Shown in pieces: positions 9,622 to 18,944 of a stretch of 49,994 nucleotides of DNA. Numbering within the stretch: the first letter of the stretch is position 1; each line of letters starts with the position of its first letter. Both the position numbers and the translations under genes were made by a program. Source of the DNA: Methanosarcinaceae archaeon. Its GTDB lineage: Archaea > Halobacteriota > Methanosarcinia > Methanosarcinales > Methanosarcinaceae. Under the pieces are notes generated by a model, which had not been told where the DNA came from, made no database searches, and was given only the letters and a program-made list of their open reading frames with translations. The DNA lies in contig JAUWQD010000017.1 in NCBI GenBank assembly GCA_030611265.1, positions 1-49,994 on the forward strand. The letters run 5' to 3'.

Positions 9622-9725
9622 GTTTTTGTACGGCTCTCTTTGGTTTTTGTCTGATGTGATGTATGTGTATTTTTATATATAAAATAACTGTAAAAAAGTT
9701 TTGTTTTGTCAAACAGTTCTTTTCT

Positions 9726-10766
9726 TTATATCTTATATCTCAAAATCGCCGCAATCCCACCAAGCGCATGCAGTTTCTGCCCGGGCTCGAACTCCGTACT
9801 GAAAACCACAACCTTTCCCTGTGCATGTTCCACAGCCATCAGCAGTGAATCAATATTCCCTTTTTCGCGTTCAAGTCTCAGCATCTCATCCGCAACCAAA
9901 AGTGTTTCGATCGCACCATAATCAAGAGCCTTTTTTACTTCCTCAGGACCATAGGCTGCCTTTCCGTCTAATGCGATCTCCTTCAACAGTTCTTCCATAA
10001 GCGACGATTCCCTTGCGATCCTTGACTCTTCCATGATTCGATCCACAGCACCGCGCCGCAGGACTTCCTGAAAACCGGACATACCGATGGATGACGTGTC
10101 CTCTGTCAGCACCGTTTCCGCCATCTCCTTTTCATGAGTTCGAAGGTACTTCATAAAATCCTCTTTTGTAAACCCGGGTCCTGCCACTACAATTGATTCG
10201 GATTCCGCAGCAGCAGTCTTCAATTGGTCAAGTATCATTTTGAAGAAAACTTCGCGCAATGTCCCTTCGCCTTTGCCTGAGGATTGTGTGATGTGTGAAT
10301 ACATTTCTATACCGTAATGTCTCACAAGTCCTATGTCGGCATCACCTTCCTCGATACCCACAATAACTACCTTCGGCCGTTTGGCTGCGGCTTCAGCTTC
10401 GTTCACTCTTTCGAGTTGGTCCTTTTTCCATATTTTGTTTATGGACAGGTTCACTCCATCCTCAATGTTCAGTGTATGGTATGAAGTCACATCCATGCCA
10501 TGTTCAATTGTACCATGAACCCGCAGACGATTGGAAAATTTATGGAACTCCACATCCTCAACCCTGATCCCAAGCCTAACTGTCTTCTTTTCCACTTTTT
10601 CAGGGCGCAGTTTGTCGGTCGAACCCTCTGCCTTTCGTTTTGTAACTGAAAAAACAAGGTCGCCTTTTTCAATGATATACTTCAAGTGCCACAGGTCATC
10701 AAGGGTTTCAGGAGTAAGGGCAATTTCGCCTTCATTGCCTTTCAAATACCTTTTTGTGACTCTCAT
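9726..10766 (-). CDS. pelA: Pelota (Dom34) ribosome-rescue factor
   Basis: 346 residues from ATG 10766; a GTG three codons upstream also reads in frame, but AAGGTGT sits 5 nt before the ATG. It begins MRVTKRYLKGNEGEIALTPE, the Pelota N-terminal Sm-like domain. The central eRF1-like domain (VVIVGIEEGDADIGLV) and C-terminal domain (AIETLLVADEMLR, then VEHAQGKVVVFSTEFEPG, GGIAAILRY) are complete. Pelota enters the empty A site of stalled ribosomes with aEF1A and ABCE1 and lacks the GGQ of termination factors, as here. It lies 45 nt downstream of RqcH on the same strand: two quality-control factors in one unit. Confidence 0.95.
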   Translation of the reverse strand: MRVTKRYLKGNEGEIALTPETLDDLWHLKYIIEKGDLVFSVTKRKAEGSTDKLRPEKVEKKTVRLGIRVEDVEFHKFSNRLRVHGTIEHGMDVTSYHTLNIEDGVNLSINKIWKKDQLERVNEAEAAAKRPKVVIVGIEEGDADIGLVRHYGIEMYSHITQSSGKGEGTLREVFFKMILDQLKTAAAESESIVVAGPGFTKEDFMKYLRTHEKEMAETVLTEDTSSIGMSGFQEVLRRGAVDRIMEESRIARESSLMEELLKEIALDGKAAYGPEEVKKALDYGAIETLLVADEMLRLEREKGNIDSLLMAVEHAQGKVVVFSTEFEPGQKLHALGGIAAILRYKI

Positions 10767-10811
10767 AATTGACACCTTATATGACTACAAGTAACTGGAA
10801 ACAGCTGCATT

Positions 10812-12803
10812 TCATTCTTTAATATCCGATTCCCCGGGAGGTAGCATAATTGCAATAAGGTCAGGCGATGCTATCTGCTTCACAAACTGCACATCCTTGA
10901 GTTCATCAACATAGATACGGGATATCTTTTTAGATATGTCGTTTTGGTTGAACTTTCCCGGAACAACCTCGATAACGTGTTTGGCATGATTTCGCACAGC
11001 AGACACCGGACCACCAATGACTCGCGTCTCTCCCGTAAGTTCAAGTCCGACCGCAACCCCTACCTGCACATCCCTGTAATAATTACGCTCGCCACGTATT
11101 ACAAACGATCCTTTGTTCAGGAACTCACCTGACTCGGGCGTTTTTGATACCTGTTCAGGCTTGATCCAGTAGCAATCGCCACTGAATTGTCCCGATTTCC
11201 AGACACTTGAATACGAAACAACAAATTGTGCAGTTTCCTGCAATGTGGTTTCAGGTACTTCCTTGCCTTCTGTCCTGATAACTGTCATTGGGGCACCGGG
11301 TGTTTGGGTATGGAATGCGATATCGCGCTTTTCCATATATTTACTCACAATTTCCTCATTGGTATCGGCATTCCGACCACCAACAACAAGGAATCCGTCG
11401 GATGAAACAAACCACCTGAACCGATCGTACCAGTGTTTCTTACGTATGACCTTTCGCCGTTTTGGTGCTTTTTTCTCCTTTTTCTTCATCGCGAGTTTTG
11501 TATGCTCAATGGCAATAAGGGCACCATCTCGCTTTTTCATGAGTTTTTTCGCTTTTTCGTAATAGACCTGTGCATTTTGCGGAACTGTCTTGCGTATGTC
11601 GATAGTCGCATTTTTGCCTTCAAGGTCAACAACGATCGTACCTTCGGCAGAATTGATACTCACGATCATCTTTGCAGCAGGAAGTGTATCCTTTGCCTGT
11701 TTTAATATCGATTTGATCTCACTCCATGAATACCCTTTTTTCCGGGCACCGTTGAGAACTTCCAGTAACTCCTCGATCGGTTGGTAATTCGCATAGACCT
11801 GTTCTGCAATTGCTGTGAATTTGTCTGAATTGGTCTCAAACTTCTTGATCGCAGTTTGCTGTTGCAGCAACCTCCGCTCAAATATGTTGACCTTCTCTTT
11901 CTTGACTACTTGTACTTCTTCGGTCACGGCTTCTGCTGAAAGTTTGCCGAAAAACTCGTCCAATGCGCCATTGAACGAGTCGAAATACTGTTTTTCTGAA
12001 TCGCGGTATTGTTCAAGTTCAAAAGGAATCACGTTATGGGGTTCAAGTTCTCCGTTAACCTCTTTTTTGATTATCTGCGGCTTAAGTTCCCCTGAAATCA
12101 GTGGCGAGAATACATCCTTCAACGAACTATGAATTGCAGAAACATCCTGAGTGGATATGTCTTTCGCATCCTTGTTCTTATCAACCCCTGCGCGCAGGCA
12201 GACTTCTTCTGCAAACACTCCACCGAGATTGAAACGATTTGCGATCGTTCGCACCACATTGGAATCAGATGATGAAAATGCATCTGCAAGTTCATCTTCA
12301 CTGGCATCCAGTGGACTTATCTTCGCTTCGGGATATTCGTAAATCTCTCCGCTTCGTATCCTTCGTCCCCTGAATGTAATAGGTCTCATCGGGAGTATGA
12401 TCTTGCGTTCATTGTCAAGCAACACAATGTTGCCTTGTGAGAAGAGTTCCGCAACAAGTATTGTTTCAATACCGCCACGTATTATCCCAAATTCGATTAT
12501 CCTGTCAAAGTCATATTGTTTAGCAAAGGTGATGCGTCCGCCGAGTATGTGTTTTCGGAGCAGCATTGGGAAAGAATGCGGCGTTTTTGGGCTTGGCCGA
12601 ATATGTTCACTCATGTGTGCCCGTTTTCCGGCTTCTATCACAAGATTGTGCCTGCCTCTGCCAAAGAGGAATAGGCTTAACCGAATCTCATCGGGCACAG
12701 GCTGGTATATCTTGCCGATCTTTGCATCGTTTAGGGAGTGTTCACCTTTGGTAAACTCCGATACAAGAGCAGCCACATCGGCACTTGTCATTTCCTGTTT
12801 CAT
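10812..12803 (-). CDS. rqcH: RqcH/NEMF-family ribosome quality control factor
   Basis: 663 residues. It has the NFACT architecture: NFACT-N at the start (TSADVAALVSEF, then LFGRGRHNLVIEAGKRAHMSE), paired HhH region, a long coiled coil (EEVQVVKKEKVNIFERRLLQQQTAIKKF), and the NFACT-R domain with KHWYDRFRWFVSSDGFLVVGGRNADTNE. RqcH binds split large ribosomal subunits carrying nascent chain-tRNA and adds C-terminal tails. Residues expected for NFACT-R (the DGFLVVGGRNA block) are intact. Co-oriented with pelA. The ATG at 12803 is the first start; a second ATG is four codons on. Confidence 0.93.
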   Translation of the reverse strand: MKQEMTSADVAALVSEFTKGEHSLNDAKIGKIYQPVPDEIRLSLFLFGRGRHNLVIEAGKRAHMSEHIRPSPKTPHSFPMLLRKHILGGRITFAKQYDFDRIIEFGIIRGGIETILVAELFSQGNIVLLDNERKIILPMRPITFRGRRIRSGEIYEYPEAKISPLDASEDELADAFSSSDSNVVRTIANRFNLGGVFAEEVCLRAGVDKNKDAKDISTQDVSAIHSSLKDVFSPLISGELKPQIIKKEVNGELEPHNVIPFELEQYRDSEKQYFDSFNGALDEFFGKLSAEAVTEEVQVVKKEKVNIFERRLLQQQTAIKKFETNSDKFTAIAEQVYANYQPIEELLEVLNGARKKGYSWSEIKSILKQAKDTLPAAKMIVSINSAEGTIVVDLEGKNATIDIRKTVPQNAQVYYEKAKKLMKKRDGALIAIEHTKLAMKKKEKKAPKRRKVIRKKHWYDRFRWFVSSDGFLVVGGRNADTNEEIVSKYMEKRDIAFHTQTPGAPMTVIRTEGKEVPETTLQETAQFVVSYSSVWKSGQFSGDCYWIKPEQVSKTPESGEFLNKGSFVIRGERNYYRDVQVGVAVGLELTGETRVIGGPVSAVRNHAKHVIEVVPGKFNQNDISKKISRIYVDELKDVQFVKQIASPDLIAIMLPPGESDIKE

Positions 12804-12885
12804 ATTGGGAGTATAATGCTTTGGTTAGACTATAAGGTTTATCCAAGATTTTCAGGCATGTTTCCGTATGGAAAATGATATATGT

Positions 12886-12907
12886 ATACTTAGGTATACT
12901 GAAGTAT
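12886..12907. promoter_or_regulatory. Palindromic operator/promoter of the toxin-antitoxin pair
   Basis: ATACTT and AAGTAT form an inverted repeat around a central GTATAC palindrome (12886-12907), just upstream of the antitoxin ATG at 12918 and next to TATA-like sequence GATATATGTATA. This is the usual position and symmetry of an operator bound by a ribbon-helix-helix antitoxin dimer. Binding is inferred. Confidence 0.55.
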
Positions 12908-12917
12908 AAGTGATATT

Positions 12918-13157
12918 ATGGATGCAACTACCATTAAGATACACAGGGATACAAAATCCCAACTGGATAACTTCAGGGAATACAAAAACGAAAGTTACGA
13001 TGAAGTTATCAAAAAGGTCATGTTCATAGCAAAAACATCGGAAACTGAACCTGAGTTAAGCAGGGAAACGATCAAGTCTATCAAAGAAGCAAGAGCAAGA
13101 ATAAGCAAAGGTAATTTCTTGACTGAAGAAGATGCTCGAAAACGGTTGGGCTTATAA
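12918..13157 (+). CDS. Antitoxin of a type II toxin-antitoxin pair (VapB/ribbon-helix-helix-like)
   Basis: 79 residues. The N-terminus MDATTIKIHRDTKSQLDNF has the strand-helix pattern of ribbon-helix-helix DNA-binding antitoxins, followed by a helical, acidic tail (ETEPELSRETIKSIKEARARI) that would wrap the toxin. Preceded by AGTGAT 6 nt before the ATG. Its stop abuts the toxin ATG with zero spacing. The upstream palindrome suggests autoregulation. Confidence 0.8.
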   Translation: MDATTIKIHRDTKSQLDNFREYKNESYDEVIKKVMFIAKTSETEPELSRETIKSIKEARARISKGNFLTEEDARKRLGL

Positions 13158-13412
13158 ATGTACAATCTAATATTTGACGAAGAAGCAATTGTTTTTCTAA
13201 GCAAATTGGATAAAACCCAAAAAGAAAGAATATTCAATAAAATACTGGATGCAAAAGACGATCCATTCCATTTTTTTGAAAAACTTAGCGGCAGACCGGA
13301 GTTCAAATTAAGAGTTGGTCCACATAGGGTTATTGCTGACATTAAACAAAACGATAGGATTATACAGATACTTCACATCGGTCACAGAAGAAATGTATAT
13401 AAAAAGTTGTAG
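13158..13412 (+). CDS. RelE/ParE-superfamily toxin
   Basis: 84 residues, the usual length. It begins MYNLIFDEEAIVFLSKLDK and has the RelE-type core: helical region, then KLSGRPEFKLRVGPHRVIAD and IIQILHIGHRRNVYKKL, where the arginines and the C-terminal tyrosine fit mRNA-interferase members. Such toxins cut mRNA in the ribosomal A site when not held by the antitoxin. It follows the antitoxin directly and ends 33 nt before priS; it looks inserted between rqcH and the replication genes. Confidence 0.85.
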   Translation: MYNLIFDEEAIVFLSKLDKTQKERIFNKILDAKDDPFHFFEKLSGRPEFKLRVGPHRVIADIKQNDRIIQILHIGHRRNVYKKL

Positions 13413-13445
13413 TAATATATAGGTCATAAATCTTAAACCGCAAAA

Positions 13446-14624
13446 ATGAACGAGAAAACAAAACGATTCATAAAGTCAAAGTTTCAGGACTATTACCGCA
13501 CCGCAGAGATTCATCTCCCTCCAGATTTCACGTCACGTGAATGGGGATTCATATTATTTGACGAAATGCCTGAGTTCGTGATGCGACGCCACAAAGCATT
13601 TGGTTCACAAGGCGAGTTGCAGGATTATCTATCGGGAATGGTGCCGGCACATGCGTATTATTCTGTTGCGTACTATGAATATCCTAATGCGCCAAAGATG
13701 AAAGAGAAGAACTGGTTGAGTGCTGACCTGATATTCGATCTTGATGCCGACCATCTACCCGGTGCTCCGAAGTCATATGCCGATATGCTGGAACATGTAA
13801 AACAGGAATCGCTTAAATTGTACGGATTCCTGAACAACGATTTTGGTTTTGCTGAGGAGGATATACATATAGTATTCTCGGGTGGCAGAGGTTATCATTT
13901 TCATATCGGCACACCTGCCGTTCGCTCGCTGGGAAGTGCGGAGCGGCGTGAGATCGTGGATTATGTGAGCAGTACAGGTCTTGAGGTAAATCGTTTCTTT
14001 GGCAAGAAAGAAGTGAGCGGTGATGCGGGTTCTGAGAGTGCCGAAGTTTTCGTACTTCCTTCTGAAGATGAGGGCGGCTGGGGCGGGCGGATCAACCAAT
14101 ACATAATATCATATCTGTCAAGGATTACGAAACAGGACGATTCAATCAAGATTCTGAAAGGTTTTGATAAGATTGGAGATGTAAAGGCAAAGAAATTAGT
14201 TAAAATATTTAGTGATCAACATAAAGTATCATTACTCAAACAGGGAAATATGAGTTCATTATCAGGGATGAATAAATTTTTTGAAACTCTTGCAAATCAG
14301 GCTGTGTTCAAAATGTCGGCAAGTGTTGATGAACCTGTTACTGCGGACATCAAACGGTTGATACGCCTGCCAGGCTCGCTCCACGGAGGATCAGGGATGC
14401 GTGTGGTCGCACTTTCAATTTCGGAACTGGAAACTTTTGACCCGCTCAATGATGCTGTTGTGTTTAGTGATGAGTCGGTACAATTAAAAGTGATAAAACC
14501 ATTTTCGGTGCAAATGAAAGGGAATGAATTCGTAGTAGAGCCGGGTGATGGTACAATTGAGATTCCCGAATATGCCGCTATATATCTAATGTGCAGGGGG
14601 GCAGCAGAATATGGATCGAAATGA
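13446..14624 (+). CDS. priS: DNA primase small (catalytic) subunit
   Basis: 392 residues, full length. The catalytic carboxylates are in FDLDADH (D98, D100, with D102 and H103 following), and the nucleotide-binding SGGRGYHFHI lies near residues 144-153. LIRLPGSLHGGSGM is the conserved C-terminal block of archaeal/eukaryotic PriS. With PriL (not here) it makes primers for replication. Its end overlaps the GINS gene by 14 nt, the common archaeal priS-GINS arrangement. Confidence 0.95.
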   Translation: MNEKTKRFIKSKFQDYYRTAEIHLPPDFTSREWGFILFDEMPEFVMRRHKAFGSQGELQDYLSGMVPAHAYYSVAYYEYPNAPKMKEKNWLSADLIFDLDADHLPGAPKSYADMLEHVKQESLKLYGFLNNDFGFAEEDIHIVFSGGRGYHFHIGTPAVRSLGSAERREIVDYVSSTGLEVNRFFGKKEVSGDAGSESAEVFVLPSEDEGGWGGRINQYIISYLSRITKQDDSIKILKGFDKIGDVKAKKLVKIFSDQHKVSLLKQGNMSSLSGMNKFFETLANQAVFKMSASVDEPVTADIKRLIRLPGSLHGGSGMRVVALSISELETFDPLNDAVVFSDESVQLKVIKPFSVQMKGNEFVVEPGDGTIEIPEYAAIYLMCRGAAEYGSK

Positions 14625-15360
14625 ATTAAAAACTGCACTGCGGGATGAGAGTAGTTCTTCATTAAAATCGCTTCACCTTGATTTTTATGATGCAGTTGAT
14701 GAGTACATACGTGAGTTGGAGGCTGAGATTAAAGGGATCAACAATCCCCGTTCTGCAGAATCGAAGATGCTTGAGGATGAATTGCAAAGTGCGCTTACAG
14801 ATATAGAGATTATCTTCATCCGTCGCCTGCGTAAGATAACTACACGTGCAACATCGAACGCATTTTCAAACAGGTCTGCAAAGTCGGATATGGATAAATT
14901 GCTTCCGGCTGAACGTAAGGTGTATGATGATGTCTTGTCTGCAATAAATGTCGCACGCAATGATCTGGTCGAGCCTATTATGGATCCTGATTCAGTGCGA
15001 AATGTTGTAACTGCTCAAAAAGCGCCGGATGCGAATGTAGATCTAGACTTAGACGCTAAAAAGGATGCGGAAAGTGAGCAACACGGGGCAAACATTGAAA
15101 CTAATGAGCAATTAGATACCGCTTCGCCGCAAGGGTCTTTGGAACTTATAAACGACACGGGCGAAAGTGATATAGGCAAAAGTAATATAAGTGAGGAATA
15201 CCTTGTTGTGCGAATACTGAAAGACCTATCTACTTTCCAGGCTGTAGACGATCGCAATTATACATTAAAGGCGCATGATATCATATCATTGCCTGCAATT
15301 AATGCAAAAGGACTGATCAAGCGAAAAATTGCACAGCCTATTCGAGAAAATCTTCGCTAA
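14611..15360 (+). CDS. GINS complex subunit Gins51-type
   Basis: 249 residues. The N-terminal A domain is helical (FYDAVDEYIRELEAEI, then EIIFIRRLRKITTRA, the GINS hallmark). A 70-residue acidic, low-complexity linker follows (about residues 130-195). The small C-terminal B domain begins EYLVVRILKDLSTFQAVDD and has YTLKAHDIISLPAINAKGLI. A-then-B order identifies the Sld5/Psf1-like Gins51 type. GINS links MCM helicase, GAN/Cdc45 and primase, consistent with the overlap with priS. The last five codons (ENLR and stop) lie inside a family A repeat, so the C-terminus has been supplied or replaced by repeat DNA. Confidence 0.85.
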   Translation: MDRNELKTALRDESSSSLKSLHLDFYDAVDEYIRELEAEIKGINNPRSAESKMLEDELQSALTDIEIIFIRRLRKITTRATSNAFSNRSAKSDMDKLLPAERKVYDDVLSAINVARNDLVEPIMDPDSVRNVVTAQKAPDANVDLDLDAKKDAESEQHGANIETNEQLDTASPQGSLELINDTGESDIGKSNISEEYLVVRILKDLSTFQAVDDRNYTLKAHDIISLPAINAKGLIKRKIAQPIRENLR

Positions 15361-15402
15361 GCTCAGATTTACTCGCACTATATATTTATAAAATATATAC
15401 TA
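15343..15402 (-). repeat. Family A palindromic repeat, copy A1, also placed as rpl44e promoter
   Basis: 60 nt. On the minus strand it reads as a TATA hairpin TATATATTT-TAT-AAATATATA followed by GTG and a second hairpin CGAG-TA-AATCT...AGATT-TT-CTCG. It covers the last codons of the GINS gene, and its TATA end lies 36-58 nt before the rpl44e ATG, a workable box A position. Confidence 0.85.
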
Positions 15403-15438
15403 CAAGATAATTAATTCACAATTAATAAGGTGTAAATT

Positions 15439-15899
<461 letters not shown>

Positions 15900-15924
15900 A
15901 CCTTTGTGTATAAAGTGATGCGTG

Positions 15925-16725
15925 ATGGAAAATAACGAAATTTGGCCGGAAACAGGCGATTTTGTAGTCTGTACTGTCATTAATGTAACCGATTTTGGTG
16001 CTTACACCAGACTCGAGGAATTTGGCGGTAAAGAAGGTTTTATCCACATATCCGAGGTCAAGGCCGGATGGGTAAAATACGTAAGGGACCATGTCCGCGA
16101 AGGGCAGAAGATTGTCTGTAAGGTACTGAATGTTGATTCATCACGTCGTCATATTGACCTTTCCTTAAAGGATGTTAACGAACACCAAAAGCGCGCAAAA
16201 ATACAGGAATGGAAGAACGAACAAAAAGGTGCAAAATGGTTGCAATTCGTTGCAGGGGAGAGAAAGACCAACAATAAGGAAATGCAGACGGTCTATGACA
16301 CGATCATCAATAAATTTGGGAGTGTCTATCTGGCGTTCGAAGATGCTGCAATGAACGGTGGTGATTCTTTTGCAGGTACCGGTATCAGCGACAAAGTTGT
16401 TCAAGATATTGTAAAGATTGCACAAGAGAACATAAAACTTCCATTTGTTGATATTGCAGGTTATGTTGATCTTATATCTGATAAGCCAAATGGTATTGAC
16501 ATCATTAAGAAAGCACTTAAATCTGCTGGCAAAGTGAAAAAGAATGAGGTCAAGGTCGATATAAGTTATATTGGTGCACCAAGATACCGAATAAAGGTTA
16601 TTGCACCTGATTACAAAACAGCTGAAGGTGTTTTGAAGAAAGCAGCAACGGCTGCGATTGATGTTATTGAAAAAGCTGACGGGAAAGGTACATTCCACCG
16701 GCACATTGAATCCGTTAAGGCGTGA
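15925..16725 (+). CDS. eif2a: Translation initiation factor aIF2 subunit alpha
   Basis: 266 residues from ATG 15925; an in-frame GTG one codon earlier is possible. Domain 1 is an S1 OB fold: PETGDFVVCTVINVTDFGAY and GFIHISEVKAGWVKYVRDHV. It is followed by the helical domain 2 (QKRAKIQEWKNEQKGAKWLQ) and the alpha-beta domain 3 (VDISYIGAPRYRIKVIAPDY). aIF2 delivers initiator tRNA; alpha contacts the tRNA and gamma subunit. In the regulatory loop the position equal to eukaryotic Ser51 is not assigned here. Confidence 0.96.
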   Translation: MENNEIWPETGDFVVCTVINVTDFGAYTRLEEFGGKEGFIHISEVKAGWVKYVRDHVREGQKIVCKVLNVDSSRRHIDLSLKDVNEHQKRAKIQEWKNEQKGAKWLQFVAGERKTNNKEMQTVYDTIINKFGSVYLAFEDAAMNGGDSFAGTGISDKVVQDIVKIAQENIKLPFVDIAGYVDLISDKPNGIDIIKKALKSAGKVKKNEVKVDISYIGAPRYRIKVIAPDYKTAEGVLKKAATAAIDVIEKADGKGTFHRHIESVKA

Positions 16726-16732
16726 TGGTTTT

Positions 16733-16897
16733 TTGGGACTTAAAATTCGTAGATGTGTGCAGTGTAAGAGATACACAATGGACGAGTTATGTCCAAAGTG
16801 CGGTGGCATGGCTATAAGTCCACAGCCGGCACGGTTTTCTCCACTTGATCCTTATGGAAAATATCGTCGAATGGCTAAAAAAGAGGGTGCAACATGA
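16733..16897 (+). CDS. nop10: H/ACA RNP protein Nop10
   Basis: 54 residues. The frame is open upstream to 16658, but that part overlaps aIF2alpha. The expected start (GLKIRRCVQCKRYTMDE) is the TTG at 16733, with GTGATGG a few bases before. The zinc site is CVQCKRY...CPKCGG, then the conserved PARFSPLDPYGKYRR. Nop10 holds Cbf5 in H/ACA pseudouridylation complexes. Its stop overlaps the PAC2 gene ATG by 4 nt. Confidence 0.92.
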   Translation: MGLKIRRCVQCKRYTMDELCPKCGGMAISPQPARFSPLDPYGKYRRMAKKEGAT

Positions 16898-17679
16898 AGG
16901 AAAATAAGGTTATCCGATTAAAAGATGACATTAAATTGAGTAATCCGATTTTGTTGGTTGGACTTCCCGGAGTAGGCCACGTTGGGAAACTTGTTGTAGA
17001 GCATCTTATTGAGGAACTGGATGCTGAAAAGATCATTGAGATATATTCCCCTCATTTTCCACCGCAGGTGCTGGTCAATGAGGATAGCACTGTAAAACTT
17101 GTGAACAATGAGATATTTGCCTGCAAGGCAAATGATATTGATATTCTTATTTTAACTGGTGACCACCAGAGCGCAAGCACTGAAGGGCATTATGAACTTG
17201 GTGACCTGTATCTCGATCTTGCCGAAGAGTTGGGGGTTTCAAGGATATACACACTGGGCGGATTCCCGACAGGTCAATTGACTCATACAGATGAGGTAAT
17301 TGGTGCGGCAAACAATCCTGTTCTGGTGGAGGAGATGGGGCAATATGGTATCGAGTTCAAGGAGAATGAACCCGGTGGTGGAATTGTTGGAGCATCCGGG
17401 TTATTGCTTGGTCTTAGCCAGTTTCGGAAACTGGATGCGATGTGTCTTATGGGCTTTACGTCCGGTTATCTGGTTGACCCGAAAAGTGCCCAGTTTTTGC
17501 TTGGCGTGTTAAGCAAGATCCTTGATATTGAGATCGATGTAACTCCACTTGAGGAGCGGGCAAAAGAGATGGAAAAGATCGCTGCACAGCTTGCTGAGAT
17601 GGAACAACAGCAGCAAGGGCAGCAGCAGTTTTTGCCGGATACTGTATCAAATGATGAGGATCTGCGATATATCGGATAA
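16894..17679 (+). CDS. PAC2-family proteasome assembly chaperone homologue
   Basis: 261 residues. It begins with PILLVGLPGVGHVGKLVVEH, then HFPPQVLVNEDSTVKLV, LILTGDHQSAS and TLGGFPTG, the order seen in archaeal PAC2/PbaA-PbaB-type proteins. A C-terminal coiled coil ends in a glutamine run (MEQQQQGQQQF) and a tail LRYIG; C-terminal hydrophobic/aromatic tails of relatives dock on proteasome alpha rings. It is coupled to nop10 by an ATGA overlap, the usual archaeal arrangement. A role in proteasome assembly is by homology only. Confidence 0.85.
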   Translation: MKENKVIRLKDDIKLSNPILLVGLPGVGHVGKLVVEHLIEELDAEKIIEIYSPHFPPQVLVNEDSTVKLVNNEIFACKANDIDILILTGDHQSASTEGHYELGDLYLDLAEELGVSRIYTLGGFPTGQLTHTDEVIGAANNPVLVEEMGQYGIEFKENEPGGGIVGASGLLLGLSQFRKLDAMCLMGFTSGYLVDPKSAQFLLGVLSKILDIEIDVTPLEERAKEMEKIAAQLAEMEQQQQGQQQFLPDTVSNDEDLRYIG

Positions 17680-17691
17680 GGAAGGCGTCGC

Positions 17692-18915
17692 ATGCAAATC
17701 AATGCAGACCTGCACCTCCATTCTAAGTATTCTATGGCTTCATCTCCAAAGATGGAGTTGCCAACTATTGCAGTTGAGGCTGCAAGGAAGGGAATTGATC
17801 TTGTAGCAACGAGCGATTGCATTCATCCAAAATGGCTTCTGGAAATTAAGCAGGCGGCTATTGATGATGAGACTATTCGGATAAAAGATACTGATTTTGT
17901 ACTAACAACCGAGATCGAAGATAAGAACAGGGTTCATCACCTGTTGATCTTACCTTCAATTTCAAAGGCTGAGGAACTGGCGGAGGCTATGGGGAAGTAT
18001 GGCAACCTTGCAGCAGATGGTCGTCCAACCATCAAACTTGATGGGGTTGAGATTGCGGAGGCTGCAAAGGATATTGGTGCACTGGTGGGTCCCGCTCATG
18101 TGTTTACGCCATGGACTGCGCTGTATGCGGCGCATGATTCCCTGAAGGATTGTTATGGGGATATGACGGATTATGTTTCTTTTGTTGAACTCGGACTCAG
18201 CGCGGATAGCGATTATGCAGACCGCATTAAAGAATTGCAAAGATTGACGTTTCTTACGAATTCTGATGCACATTCACCGTGGTCAAATAAACTCGCACGT
18301 GAGTTTACGCGGTTTGAAGTACCGGAAATTACTTTTAATGGTTTGAAAAAGGCAATTCTCCGCGAGGGTGGATACAAGTCCACGCTCAATGTGGGTTTTT
18401 ACCCGCAGGAAGGAAAGTACAATAGATCGGCATGTATCAAGTGTTTTACAAATTACACACTTGACGAATGCTTGTCAAGCAACTGGCGCTGTTCCTGCGG
18501 CGGTCGCATCAAGAAAGGTGTGGAAGACCGCATAAATGAACTTGCGGATTTTGCCGAGCCTGTGCATCCCGATTACCGCCCTGATTATATTCACATTATC
18601 CCGCTTGCGGAGATTATCATGATGGCTGTGGGGCATTCGAGCATCAGTACGAAAGGTGTCCAGACTCCATGGAATGCACTTATTGAGCGATTCGGGAGTG
18701 AGGTGACGGTGCTCCTTGAGGCAGACCCTGCTGAGCTGGGAATTGTGGATAGAAGAATCGTTGATGCGATACTTGCATTCCGGCGCAATGAGGTCATTCT
18801 CCATCCGGGTGGCGGTGGGCAGTATGGCTGGATCGAACTGCCACAGGGCAGCAAAGTGAAAAAGCCAGTGGCTAAAACAGGTGCGCAAAAACAGAAGTCT
18901 CTGACGGATTTTTAG
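17692..18915 (+). CDS. Endonuclease Q (PHP-domain DNA repair nuclease)
   Basis: 407 residues. The PHP metal site starts at DLHLHSKYS (H8, H10) and continues with ATSDCIHP, VGPAHVFTPW and LTNSDAHSP. A zinc-binding insert has C248, C251, C260, C267 and C269 (CIKC...CSC). This is the EndoQ (TIGR00375) architecture; studied members nick 5' of deaminated bases and abasic sites. The C-terminus ends QKSLTDF (401-407), a PCNA-interacting PIP box, which supports a repair role on the sliding clamp. GGAAGG precedes the start, 12 nt after the PAC2 gene, so it is probably in that operon. Confidence 0.88.
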   Translation: MQINADLHLHSKYSMASSPKMELPTIAVEAARKGIDLVATSDCIHPKWLLEIKQAAIDDETIRIKDTDFVLTTEIEDKNRVHHLLILPSISKAEELAEAMGKYGNLAADGRPTIKLDGVEIAEAAKDIGALVGPAHVFTPWTALYAAHDSLKDCYGDMTDYVSFVELGLSADSDYADRIKELQRLTFLTNSDAHSPWSNKLAREFTRFEVPEITFNGLKKAILREGGYKSTLNVGFYPQEGKYNRSACIKCFTNYTLDECLSSNWRCSCGGRIKKGVEDRINELADFAEPVHPDYRPDYIHIIPLAEIIMMAVGHSSISTKGVQTPWNALIERFGSEVTVLLEADPAELGIVDRRIVDAILAFRRNEVILHPGGGGQYGWIELPQGSKVKKPVAKTGAQKQKSLTDF

Positions 18916-18944
18916 GTGTGTATGTGGATAAAATATCATTCAAC

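Noticed and set aside
16658-16732. Longer N-terminus of Nop10
   Set aside because: It overlaps aIF2alpha and is not part of the family; the conserved start is GLKIRRCVQC.
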